Origin: Muribaculaceae bacterium | GTDB taxonomy: Bacteria; Bacteroidota; Bacteroidia; Bacteroidales; Muribaculaceae | Direction: 5' to 3' | Assembly: GCA_017555085.1 (NCBI GenBank) | Contig: JAFZHD010000018.1 | Coordinates: 124,001-188,000 of the forward strand | DNA length: 64,000 nucleotides | Shown here: piece by piece, positions 44,162 to 52,084 of the stretch | Layout: each line of letters opens with the position of its first letter | Numbering within the stretch: position 1 is the stretch's first letter | Notes under the pieces: model-generated | The model's database searches: none | What the model was told of the DNA's origin: nothing | What the model saw: the letters and a program-made list of their open reading frames with translations, nothing else | Program-made: the position numbers and the translations under genes

Positions 44162-46906
44162 ATGAAGAAAATTCTACTTGTATTGGTGGCAATGATTTTT
44201 GCTACCGCGTCTTTGACGGCACAAATAGTAACTACCTCGCCTGCTATTCTTCAAGAAAATAGCCAGAACGTAGTGCTTACTTACCATGCCGACCAAGGCA
44301 ACAAAGGTTTGAAGGGCTTGGCTTCTTCAACAGGTGTATATGCCCACATTGGTGTTATCACAAACAAGAGTACTGGTTCTAGCGACTGGAAATATGGTCC
44401 TTCATCTTGGGGCGATAATTCAGCCAAATACAAACTCTCGTATGTATCAACCGATAAATGGGCATTGAATATCGGAGACATTCGCACTTACTTTGGCATT
44501 ACAGATGCTAACGAAACAGTTAAGCAAATTGCTATCGTATTCCGCACTGCCGACAACGCCAAAGAAGGTAAAACTGCAGCTGGCGGCGACATCTTCGTTG
44601 ATGTTCACCCCGCAGGTTTCCAAATGCAAGCAACTACAAGCGCTTCAAGTTACATTTTGACTTCATCAACAAATGCTGTAACATTTGACATCGCTACAAC
44701 AGAGAATGCCAAACTTGAAATTCTCATCAACAACAATGTTGTTAGCAGCAACGCATCGGGTTCTGCACTCACTTACAAACACACTTTCTCTACACTTGGT
44801 GACTACGAAGTTGTTGCCCGCGCTTCAAACGGCACAACAACATTGACTAAAACAATGTCATTCTGCTACCCCAACAACTCAACTGCACAAAACTATCCTG
44901 GCGGAGTTCCCAAAATGGGTTCAGTGACAAATGCCGATGGTAGCGTTACTTTCTGTTTAGCTGCTCCCAACAAAAAGAATGTGATGATTGTTGGTGCTTG
45001 GGACAACTATAAAGCGTTGGACAAAAATGTGATGAAATATCAAGACTATAACGGCAACCGTTATTTCTGGACTACAATTAAAGGTCTTGATGCAAACAAA
45101 GCATACCCCTACTACTACGCAGTTGATGCTACTATTAATGTAGGTGACCCCTACGCGAAATTGGTTCTTGACCCATGGAGTGACAAATGGATTTCAAAAG
45201 ATGTTTACCCCAACATCCCAGAATATCCTATTGAACACATTGAAGGTATTATGCTCGCTGTTCACAAAGGCAACATCGACAAATACAATTGGAAAGTAAC
45301 CGACTTCAAAGCACCCGAGACCAAAGACCTTATCATTTACGAAATGCTTATCCGCGACTTTACAGGTACAGAAGGGGCTGCCGAAGGTAACGGTACAGTT
45401 CGCAAAGCAATTGAAAAAATCGATTACATCAAACAACTCGGTGTTAACGCTGTTGAATTGATGCCTATCATGGAATTTAACGGCAACAACTCTTGGGGTT
45501 ACAACACTAACTTCTATTTCGCTCCTGACAAGGCTTATGGTACTCACGATGACTATCGCGAATTCATTGACAAATGCCACGCCGAAGGCATCGCCGTTAT
45601 CCTTGACATCGTATTCAACCAAAGTGACGGTTTGCACCCCTGGTACCAAATGTACCCCATCTCAAGCAACCCCTTCTACAACGAAAATGCACCTCACGCA
45701 TACAGCGTACTCAACGACTGGAAACAAGATAATGCTCTCGTTCAGCAACAGTGGAAAGACGCTCTTCAATATTGGTTGAAAGAGTTCAAAGTTGACGGCT
45801 TCCGTTTCGACCTCGTGAAAGGTCTCGGTAACAATTCAAGTTATGGTGGTGATACGGAAAAATACAATCAATCACGCGTTGACCGCATGAAACAACTCCA
45901 CGCTTGGATGAAAGAAGTTAACCCCAATGCATATCACATCAATGAAAACCTCGCTGGTGCATCAGAAGAAAACGCGATGGCTGCCGACGGCCAATTAAAC
46001 TGGTCAAACATCAACAACGGTGCTGGTCAATATGCAATGTATTACAACGACGCAGATTGTAGCGGTTTCTACGCACCCAATTACAGCCGTACTTGGGGTT
46101 CAACAGTAGCATATGCTGAAAGCCACGACGAAGAACGCATTGGCTACAAACAAACAGCATATGGTAACGGTGCAACAGTTAAGAAACAAATTGCAGCGCG
46201 TATGGCTCGCTTGGGTAGCGTTGCAGCACACATGCTCATGACCCCCGGTCCCAAAATGATTTGGCAATTTGGCGAAACAGGCAACGAACAAACTACCAAA
46301 AACTCTGATGGCGGTAACAACACTGACCCCAAGTATGTTTATTGGAACTATATGAACGATGCCAACCGCAAAGGTTTGTATGACTCATACTCTGAACTCT
46401 GCTGGTTGCGTCGCTCAAATGCTGATTTGTTCACTCAAAGCGCATCTATCTCTACTAACTTGAAAGCAAGCGACTGGAACAACGGTTTCAGAATTCACTT
46501 GAACAACGGTGCAAAAGAACTTATTTGTGTTACCAACCCCTTCCCCTCTGAAAAAACATACAGCAACATTCCTTTCAGCAACACATCTGATAGCAACTAC
46601 AAAATTGCGTCTCAAACTTACAACAAGACTGCATCATTCTCTGCATCATCTAAAACAGTTACACTCCCTGCTCACAGTTATGTAGTAATTGTAAACACAA
46701 AAGTTGATACAGGTGTTGATACAGTTATTGACGCAGAAGATACAGTTAAAGTTTATGGCGGTAACGGCCAAATCGTTATTGAAGGCGAATATAACAACGC
46801 TGCTGTTTACTCTGTATCAGGTCAAGCAATGGGCTCACTTGAAGTACCCGCTGGCATCTACATCGTAAATGTTGACGGCAAAGCAACAAAAGTAGTTGTT
46901 AAATAA
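44162..46906 (+). CDS. secreted GH13 alpha-amylase family protein with C-terminal sorting-like domain
   Basis: The 914-residue exported protein has a signal peptide (1-20), an N-terminal beta-region (about 21-235, DUF4961-like), a CBM48/E-set domain (about 245-345) and a GH13 barrel (about 385-770). Nucleophile Asp550 (VDGFRFD), acid/base Glu595 (HINENLAG) and Asp656 (ESHDEE) are present. In region I the usual Asn-His is Asn-Gln (DIVFNQ). The last 60 residues (VKVYGGNGQIVIEG to the C-terminus) resemble a DUF6383 or type-9 sorting domain. Codon use suggests high expression. It probably handles starch-like glucans outside the cytoplasm; no Sus genes are adjacent. Confidence 0.9.
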   Translation: MKKILLVLVAMIFATASLTAQIVTTSPAILQENSQNVVLTYHADQGNKGLKGLASSTGVYAHIGVITNKSTGSSDWKYGPSSWGDNSAKYKLSYVSTDKWALNIGDIRTYFGITDANETVKQIAIVFRTADNAKEGKTAAGGDIFVDVHPAGFQMQATTSASSYILTSSTNAVTFDIATTENAKLEILINNNVVSSNASGSALTYKHTFSTLGDYEVVARASNGTTTLTKTMSFCYPNNSTAQNYPGGVPKMGSVTNADGSVTFCLAAPNKKNVMIVGAWDNYKALDKNVMKYQDYNGNRYFWTTIKGLDANKAYPYYYAVDATINVGDPYAKLVLDPWSDKWISKDVYPNIPEYPIEHIEGIMLAVHKGNIDKYNWKVTDFKAPETKDLIIYEMLIRDFTGTEGAAEGNGTVRKAIEKIDYIKQLGVNAVELMPIMEFNGNNSWGYNTNFYFAPDKAYGTHDDYREFIDKCHAEGIAVILDIVFNQSDGLHPWYQMYPISSNPFYNENAPHAYSVLNDWKQDNALVQQQWKDALQYWLKEFKVDGFRFDLVKGLGNNSSYGGDTEKYNQSRVDRMKQLHAWMKEVNPNAYHINENLAGASEENAMAADGQLNWSNINNGAGQYAMYYNDADCSGFYAPNYSRTWGSTVAYAESHDEERIGYKQTAYGNGATVKKQIAARMARLGSVAAHMLMTPGPKMIWQFGETGNEQTTKNSDGGNNTDPKYVYWNYMNDANRKGLYDSYSELCWLRRSNADLFTQSASISTNLKASDWNNGFRIHLNNGAKELICVTNPFPSEKTYSNIPFSNTSDSNYKIASQTYNKTASFSASSKTVTLPAHSYVVIVNTKVDTGVDTVIDAEDTVKVYGGNGQIVIEGEYNNAAVYSVSGQAMGSLEVPAGIYIVNVDGKATKVVVK

Positions 46907-46930
46907 GCAACAAGCATCCTCTAAATAGCT

Positions 46931-46966
46931 AAGGTTCCGGCAAAAATTGTCGGAACCTTTATTTTT
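46931..46966 (+). terminator. terminator after the secreted GH13 gene
   Basis: AAGGTTCCG pairs with CGGAACCTT around a loop of about 12 bases, followed by a T-rich run. Confidence 0.85.
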
Positions 46967-46991
46967 ATTTGCACTATAAATTTTCAATTAT

Positions 46992-46999
46992 TACCTTTG
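46992..46999 (+). promoter_or_regulatory. -7 box TACCTTTG just before the LysE gene
   Basis: It matches TAnnTTTG. The ATG follows at 47007, so the mRNA leader would be very short or absent. Confidence 0.5.
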
Positions 47000-47006
47000 T
47001 AAAATA

Positions 47007-47660
47007 ATGGAAGATTTTATCTACATAATAGTTCGAGGCATAGCCATTGGTATCCTTATTTCAGCGCCAATGGGCCCTATTGGAATGTTATGTATTCAAC
47101 GCACTCTGAACAAAGGTCAATGGCCCGCATTTTTCACAGGCGTTGGAGCGGCGTTTTCCGACATCTTCTATTGTTTGCTCACCGGGCTCGGACTTTCGTT
47201 TGTTACCGATTTTATCGAATCGCACCAAATACTCCTTAAAATTTTAGGCAGTTTAGTTATAATCGCATTTGGCATAAGTCTATTCAAAAAGAACCCGGCT
47301 CGAACATTAACAAAACCCACACAACAAAACAATTCGTTTTGGAGCGACACTGTTAGCGGCTTTTTCTTAACATTGTCAAATCCTCTCATTTTATTCTTCA
47401 TAATCGGTCTTTTTGCACGTTTCAACTTCATGACACCCGAGTTTAAATATTACCACTACATTGTGGGATATATCTCAATTTTTGCGGGTGCTATCGGTTG
47501 GTGGTTCACTATCACATATCTTGTAAACAAACTCCGCAAGCGCATCAATATACGCTCAATGAAGATTCTTAACCGAGCCATTGCATCAATACTAATGTTC
47601 ATGGCATTCATCGGCTTAATTCTCGGCATTAACGACTACATTCTTTCAATCAATGGATAA
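47007..47660 (+). CDS. LysE family amino-acid exporter
   Basis: The 217-residue inner-membrane protein has about six hydrophobic segments and the LysE/RhtB hallmark near the N-terminus (ISAPMGPIGMLCIQRTLNKG, about 19-38), then a DIFYCLLTGLG helix and SNPLILFFIIG near 125-135. Such proteins export amino acids or small metabolites using the proton gradient. The substrate cannot be read. It overlaps the next gene by eight bases. Confidence 0.88.
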   Translation: MEDFIYIIVRGIAIGILISAPMGPIGMLCIQRTLNKGQWPAFFTGVGAAFSDIFYCLLTGLGLSFVTDFIESHQILLKILGSLVIIAFGISLFKKNPARTLTKPTQQNNSFWSDTVSGFFLTLSNPLILFFIIGLFARFNFMTPEFKYYHYIVGYISIFAGAIGWWFTITYLVNKLRKRINIRSMKILNRAIASILMFMAFIGLILGINDYILSING

Positions 47661-48306
47661 AAAAACATTAAGCGTGCCATATATCGCGTCACTTGATGAT
47701 ATGGACATAGAGAGCATCGCAACAATTCTTGAAGAACAAGGCGCTCGTCGCACTATTGACTCACTTAATTGGAGCGAACAATATCCCTACCATCCTCTCA
47801 CAACTTTCTCAATGGCCCATTCTGGCACACACATCTACATCGATTTTTTTGTTCGATGCAATTTCTTGAAAGCCGTAAACTATGAGAATCAATCGCCCGT
47901 AAGCCAAGACTCATGCGTAGAATTTTTCGTAGCACCACAATGCGACAACCATTATTGGAACTTTGAGTTTAACTGCATAGGCGCAATAAATGCTTCTCAT
48001 CGCACAGAGCGCAAAAATCCCAACAGATTAACCGCAGAAGAACTCGACCGTATAAAACGATATGCGTCATGCGGAACACGTGCTTTTAACGAAATCGAAG
48101 GTCTCTTTACTTGGAATCTGACTATCGCTGTTCCATTGGATATGCTCGGTCTTAAATATGAGGGCAACCCAATCAAAATTGCAGGCAATTTCTATAAATG
48201 TGCATCAGCAACATCACAACCCCACTATTTGAGTTGGAGTCCCATCGAAACTGAAAAGCCCGACTTTCACCGACCTGAATTCTTCGGAGAAATCACATTG
48301 TTGTAA
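47653..48306 (+). CDS. carbohydrate-binding family 9-like protein
   Basis: The 217-residue protein lacks a signal peptide. It shows the CBM9/DOMON-like pattern: FSMAHSGTHIYIDFFVR, then SPVSQDSCVEFFVAP and YWNFEFNCIGAINASHR in the centre, and a final PDFHRPEFFGEITL. Bacteroidales members are short single-domain proteins of unknown role that may bind glycans. It is coupled by overlap to the LysE exporter gene, but no functional link is obvious. It is followed by a terminator. Confidence 0.8.
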   Translation: MDKKTLSVPYIASLDDMDIESIATILEEQGARRTIDSLNWSEQYPYHPLTTFSMAHSGTHIYIDFFVRCNFLKAVNYENQSPVSQDSCVEFFVAPQCDNHYWNFEFNCIGAINASHRTERKNPNRLTAEELDRIKRYASCGTRAFNEIEGLFTWNLTIAVPLDMLGLKYEGNPIKIAGNFYKCASATSQPHYLSWSPIETEKPDFHRPEFFGEITLL

Positions 48307-48330
48307 TAATCACAAACGACATATACAAGG

Positions 48331-48363
48331 AGTCGCTTTGCTATGCATCGCGACTCTTTTATT
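48331..48363 (+). terminator. terminator after the CBM9-like gene
   Basis: GAGTCGC pairs with GCGACTC around a loop of about 12 bases, followed by TTTTATT. Confidence 0.75.
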
Positions 48364-48378
48364 GTATCTAATTAAAAT

Positions 48379-48407
48379 AAAAAAGGAGTTCTGAACGAAC
48401 TCCTTTT
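48379..48407 (-). terminator. terminator after tRNA-Cys
   Basis: The stem AAAAGGAGTTC pairs with GAACTCCTTTT with a short loop. It lies just past the 3' end of the tRNA on the minus strand and is followed there by T residues. Confidence 0.75.
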
Positions 48408-48408
48408 G

Positions 48409-48479
48409 AGGTTCCTAGCAGATTCGAACTGCTGTAAACGGTTTTGCAGACCGGTACCTAACCACTCGGCCAAGGAACC
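48409..48479 (-). tRNA. tRNA-Cys (anticodon GCA)
   Basis: The minus strand folds as a tRNA of 71 bases: acceptor GGTTCCT with AGGAACC, discriminator U (the Cys identity base), a D-arm containing GAGTGGTTAGG, the anticodon loop CTGCAAA, and a T-arm with TTCGAAT. No CCA is encoded. A TAACTTTG promoter box lies about 20 bases upstream and a terminator just downstream, so it is an independent unit. Confidence 0.97.
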
Positions 48480-48499
48480 TTATTGCTGTTTTGCGAGTG

Positions 48500-48507
48500 C
48501 AAAGTTA
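48500..48507 (-). promoter_or_regulatory. -7 box TAACTTTG for tRNA-Cys
   Basis: It matches TAnnTTTG on the minus strand, 21 bases before the 5' end of the tRNA. Confidence 0.6.
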
Positions 48508-48579
48508 ACAACTTTATTTTAATCTTGCAAGCGTTATTGCAAATTTATTTGTTCAATAGTGACTTTTATTATGCTTTCA

Positions 48580-48750
48580 TCAATCACAATCTTTATTATT
48601 CACCTTCTTGCTACATGCATCATATAGGCTACACCCTTCACAATGTGATTGTTGCTTTGATTTGCGCTTACGACGACAGACAAACCATATAATTACCGTC
48701 AAAAAGATAGCAGCGACTCCAATATATTGTAATAACAAATTCAACTCCAT
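48580..48750 (-). CDS. 56-residue Cys-rich single-pass membrane protein (FeoB-associated-like)
   Basis: A short minus-strand ORF starts at an ATG seven bases after the Nudix stop and ends at TGA. It reads as one hydrophobic helix (about residues 5-24), a basic stop-transfer (CRRKRKSKQQ) and a cytoplasmic tail with CEGCSLYDAC and a further Cys. That layout matches FeoB-associated Cys-rich membrane proteins, which sit with ferrous-iron transporters. No feoA/feoB is in the window, so the role is open. It ends the nDsbD-DsbD-MazG-TopB-Nudix operon and is followed by tRNA-Cys. Frame and composition are convincing; the family call is moderate. Confidence 0.65.
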   Translation of the reverse strand: MELNLLLQYIGVAAIFLTVIIWFVCRRKRKSKQQSHCEGCSLYDACSKKVNNKDCD

Positions 48751-48757
48751 TAAGGGA

Positions 48758-49261
48758 CTAAATCAAATTGAGGATTAGTTGATATTCTTGCTCAAAATTA
48801 GGAGTCAAAACGCCTTTGCCCATATTAGCTTCAAGTTCTTGCCTTGTCCAAAATCTACCATCGATAATTTCGTCTAGATTGAGTGTTGGGCAAAACGAAT
48901 CATGAACATAAATACAATACACATTGATTAACTCATATTCAATTGCCGAGCGAAACAGATAAGAGCACAAAAAACGTGGATTAGAGATTTCGACACCCAA
49001 CTCTTCTCGAGTTTCACGATACAGAGCCTCCTCTATCGACTCGCCATAGTCAACATGTCCACCTACGGCTGTATCCCATTTTCCCGGTTGAATCTTTTTG
49101 TCCATTGAGCGTTTCTGCAAATAAAAAGACCCGTTTTCATCTATCACATGAAGATGCACAACCGGATGCAATAACATTGAACCAGAATGGCATTCTGCGC
49201 GCGTAGCACTACCAATCACTTTTCCGTTTTCATCCACCAACGGGAATAATTCATCAGCCAT
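48758..49261 (-). CDS. Nudix hydrolase
   Basis: The 167-residue enzyme carries a complete Nudix box: Gly68, Glu74, Arg82-Glu83, Glu86-Glu87 and Gly89 fit GX5EX7REUXEEXGU. The N-terminus (ELFPLVDENGKVIGSATRAECH) resembles YfcD/IPP-isomerase-like Nudix proteins. It would hydrolyse a nucleoside diphosphate linked to another group; the substrate is unknown. It overlaps topB by eight bases and so is probably translated together with it. Confidence 0.92.
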   Translation of the reverse strand: MADELFPLVDENGKVIGSATRAECHSGSMLLHPVVHLHVIDENGSFYLQKRSMDKKIQPGKWDTAVGGHVDYGESIEEALYRETREELGVEISNPRFLCSYLFRSAIEYELINVYCIYVHDSFCPTLNLDEIIDGRFWTRQELEANMGKGVLTPNFEQEYQLILNLI

Positions 49262-51281
49262 TGAAATTCTTATTTATTAACGCTAATAATTTAGAGGGAG
49301 TCAAATCGGCGGGATATTGTTCAAATGGCAATATTAATTGACAGCCATTTGCATATTTGCTGCACCCATAAGCCGTTCTTCCTTTAAGGATATGACCATC
49401 TTTACACAATGGGCAAGTCACTTGTTCCAACTTAGTTATGCGAGGCTTTTTAGGAGTGTCTTTTTTCTTTTTGGGCGCTTCTTTTTTAGTCTCTTCCACT
49501 ACAATGCGACGAGCAGAATTATCGCTCAACACATTGATAACAATCTCGTTGATTTGGTCTTTCAGTTCGGCAATAAAATCGGCTGCTGAATACTCTCCTC
49601 GCTCTATTTTGCGCAGTTTATTTTCCCACAAGCCAGTCAATTTAGCGCTTTTGAGCAATTCCTCTGTAATTGTCGCAATCAAGTCAATACCGGCTTGTGA
49701 TGCCATTATATTCTTGCGCTCGCGATAGATATATTTGCGTTTGAACAAAGTTTCTATAATCGCCGCACGAGTTGAAGGACGACCAATGCCGTTCTCTTTC
49801 ATTGCCTCACGCAGTTCTTCATCATCGACTGTTTTACCAGCAGACTCCATAGCTCGCAATAATGTACCTTCGGTATAATACTTTGGCGGTTGTGTGGCTT
49901 TCTTCAATAATGATGGTTCGTGCGGACCACTTTCGCCGATTTCAAAATTTGGCAATATGCGATTATCGCCTTGCTCTTCTTCGTTATCGGCTTTCTCTCC
50001 GACATAAACAGTACGCCAACCAGGTTCAAGAATCACTTTACCTGTCGCCTTGAATCCGACCTTATTCACATCACCCAATACTGTGGTTGACGAGAACACA
50101 CAATCGGAATAAAAAGCCGCAATAAATCTTTGAGCAATCAAATGATACATTTTGCGCTCATCGCCCACCAATACCGACGGCGATTGCCCTGTGGGTATGA
50201 TAGCGTGGTGGTCAGTAACCTTCGAGTTATCAAACACCTTTTTGCTTTTGGGTATCTTATTGGCCAATATAGGCGCCGTCAACTGCGCATAAGGCGTCAT
50301 ATTCCTCAAAATCTCAGGAATTTTAGGATATATATCATCGCTCAAATAAGTAGTATCAACACGAGGATATGTTGTCACCTTCTTTTCATAAAGTGACTGA
50401 ATGGTGCGTAATGATTCATCGGCAGTCCACCCCCATTTTTTATTGCACTCAACCTGCAATGAAGTCAAGTCAAACAAACGGGGCGGTGCTTCCTTTCCTT
50501 TCTTTTCGCTGACATCAGTAACAACAAAAGGATGCCCAATGATATTTTGCAACGCGACTTGCGATTCTCCCTCATTTTTATATCTACCCGATACGGCATT
50601 GAATGCAACTTCGCGATACAATGTTTTGAGTTCCCAATAATCTTCGGGAACGAAATTGACAATTTCGTGATGGCGCTGAACAATAAGTGCAAGCGTAGGT
50701 GTCTGCACGCGTCCAATCGACAACACATTACCAGCCGATGAATACTTCAACGAATATAATCGTGTGGCATTCATGCCCAAAATCCAATCGCCAATTGCGC
50801 GAGAAAGACCGGCAAAATACAAATTATCAAAATCAACCTGTGGTTTCAGACCGCTAAAACCTTCTCTGATAGATTCATCGGTCAATGATGAAATCCACAA
50901 ACGCTTGACCGGACATTTGCATTCAGCTTTCTGCATTACCCAACGCTGTATAAGTTCACCTTCTTGGCCAGCATCACCGCAATTTATAACTTCATCGGCA
51001 TCGGCAATAAGACTTTTTATAACATTGAATTGGCGTTTAATGCTTTCTTGCTCTATGACCTTAATGCCAAATTTTGCTGGAATCATAGGCAATGAACCCA
51101 ACGACCAACGCTTCCAAAGGTCTGTATAATCGGCAGGTTCTTTCAGAGTGCACAAATGGCCAAAAGTCCATGTGACTTTATAATTTCCGCCTTCATAGTA
51201 TCCGTCGCGCTTGACATTAGCGCCCAATATCGACGCAATATCCTTGGCAACGCTCGGTTTTTCAGTAATGCAGAGTATCAC
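49254..51281 (-). CDS. topB: DNA topoisomerase III
   Basis: This 675-residue type-IA topoisomerase relaxes and decatenates DNA by breaking one strand. The TOPRIM domain starts MILCITEKPSVAKDIA with the acidic Asp in CGDAGQEGELI (about 101-111). The catalytic Tyr305 is in TTYPRVDTTYL. A C-terminal zinc-finger-like segment (CPLCKDG ... YGCSKYANGC, about 625-655) follows a lysine-rich linker. In Bacteroidales such TopB copies are common and often on mobile elements, but here it lies within a chromosomal operon between mazG and the Nudix gene. Confidence 0.95.
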   Translation of the reverse strand: MILCITEKPSVAKDIASILGANVKRDGYYEGGNYKVTWTFGHLCTLKEPADYTDLWKRWSLGSLPMIPAKFGIKVIEQESIKRQFNVIKSLIADADEVINCGDAGQEGELIQRWVMQKAECKCPVKRLWISSLTDESIREGFSGLKPQVDFDNLYFAGLSRAIGDWILGMNATRLYSLKYSSAGNVLSIGRVQTPTLALIVQRHHEIVNFVPEDYWELKTLYREVAFNAVSGRYKNEGESQVALQNIIGHPFVVTDVSEKKGKEAPPRLFDLTSLQVECNKKWGWTADESLRTIQSLYEKKVTTYPRVDTTYLSDDIYPKIPEILRNMTPYAQLTAPILANKIPKSKKVFDNSKVTDHHAIIPTGQSPSVLVGDERKMYHLIAQRFIAAFYSDCVFSSTTVLGDVNKVGFKATGKVILEPGWRTVYVGEKADNEEEQGDNRILPNFEIGESGPHEPSLLKKATQPPKYYTEGTLLRAMESAGKTVDDEELREAMKENGIGRPSTRAAIIETLFKRKYIYRERKNIMASQAGIDLIATITEELLKSAKLTGLWENKLRKIERGEYSAADFIAELKDQINEIVINVLSDNSARRIVVEETKKEAPKKKKDTPKKPRITKLEQVTCPLCKDGHILKGRTAYGCSKYANGCQLILPFEQYPADLTPSKLLALINKNFNG

Positions 51282-51296
51282 AACAACTATTATTTA

Positions 51297-52082
51297 TTAC
51301 AATCCTTTTGATTTAGCCTCGTCCCACAAAACATCCATTTCGGCAAGTGTCATGTCTTTAAGGTTAAGGCCCATTTCCTTTGCCTTAGCCTCTAAATAGT
51401 TAAATCTTGCAATAAATTTTTTGTTAGTTTTTTCCAAAGCATTTTCGGGATTGATCTTATATAATCGGGCAACATTAATAAGACTGAAAATCAAGTCACC
51501 CATTTCAGCTTCCATCTTTTCGGCATCCATTTTCTTGGCTTCTTGCTTAAATTCGCCGGCCTCTTCAATGAGTTTATCCCATGCGCCATCGGCATCATCC
51601 CAATCAAAGCCTACATTAGCCGCTTTTTCCTGTATGCGATCGGCTTTAATCATTGCAGGAAGTGCGCTTGGCACACCAGCCAATACTGTTTTGTTGCCCC
51701 CTTTTTCTTTAAGTTTAATTTGCTCCCAATTAAGTTCCACATCGTGCGCATCTTTAACACTTGTGTCACCAAAAACATGGGGATGACGGAAAATAAGTTT
51801 TGCATTGAGCGCATCTGCCACATCAGCAATATCAAACGCACCTTTTTCCTCCCCTATTTTTGAATAGAAGAGAACATGCAACAACACATCACCCAATTCC
51901 TTTTTTATATTGGCATCGTCATCATTAATCAAGGCATCACAAAGTTCATATACCTCCTCAATTGTATTAGGACGCAAACTTTCGTTTGTCTGTTTGCGAT
52001 CCCAAGGGCATTCAACCCTTAAAATATCAAGGGTATCAATGATGCGACCTAATGCTTCTATCTTTTCTTGTCGTGTATGCAT
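51297..52082 (-). CDS. mazG: nucleoside triphosphate pyrophosphohydrolase MazG
   Basis: The 261-residue all-alpha NTP pyrophosphohydrolase has two MazG repeats. The first has LRVECPWDRKQTNESL and EEVYELCDAL with EL-GDVLLH metal ligands. The second has EEAGEFKQEAKKMDAEKMEAEMGDLIFSLIN near 170-200. It removes aberrant or excess NTPs. Its ATG follows the dsbD stop after two bases, so it is in the same operon. The length is usual. Confidence 0.96.
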   Translation of the reverse strand: MHTRQEKIEALGRIIDTLDILRVECPWDRKQTNESLRPNTIEEVYELCDALINDDDANIKKELGDVLLHVLFYSKIGEEKGAFDIADVADALNAKLIFRHPHVFGDTSVKDAHDVELNWEQIKLKEKGGNKTVLAGVPSALPAMIKADRIQEKAANVGFDWDDADGAWDKLIEEAGEFKQEAKKMDAEKMEAEMGDLIFSLINVARLYKINPENALEKTNKKFIARFNYLEAKAKEMGLNLKDMTLAEMDVLWDEAKSKGL

Positions 52083-52084
52083 AA

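Noticed and set aside
48409..48479. tRNA-Cys as an integration attachment site
   Set aside because: No duplicated tRNA 3' end and no integrase gene were seen in the window.
49254..51281. Mobile-element origin for topB
   Set aside because: TopB copies in this phylum often ride on integrative elements, but no integrase, relaxase or repeat is near, and the gene is embedded in a tight chromosomal operon.
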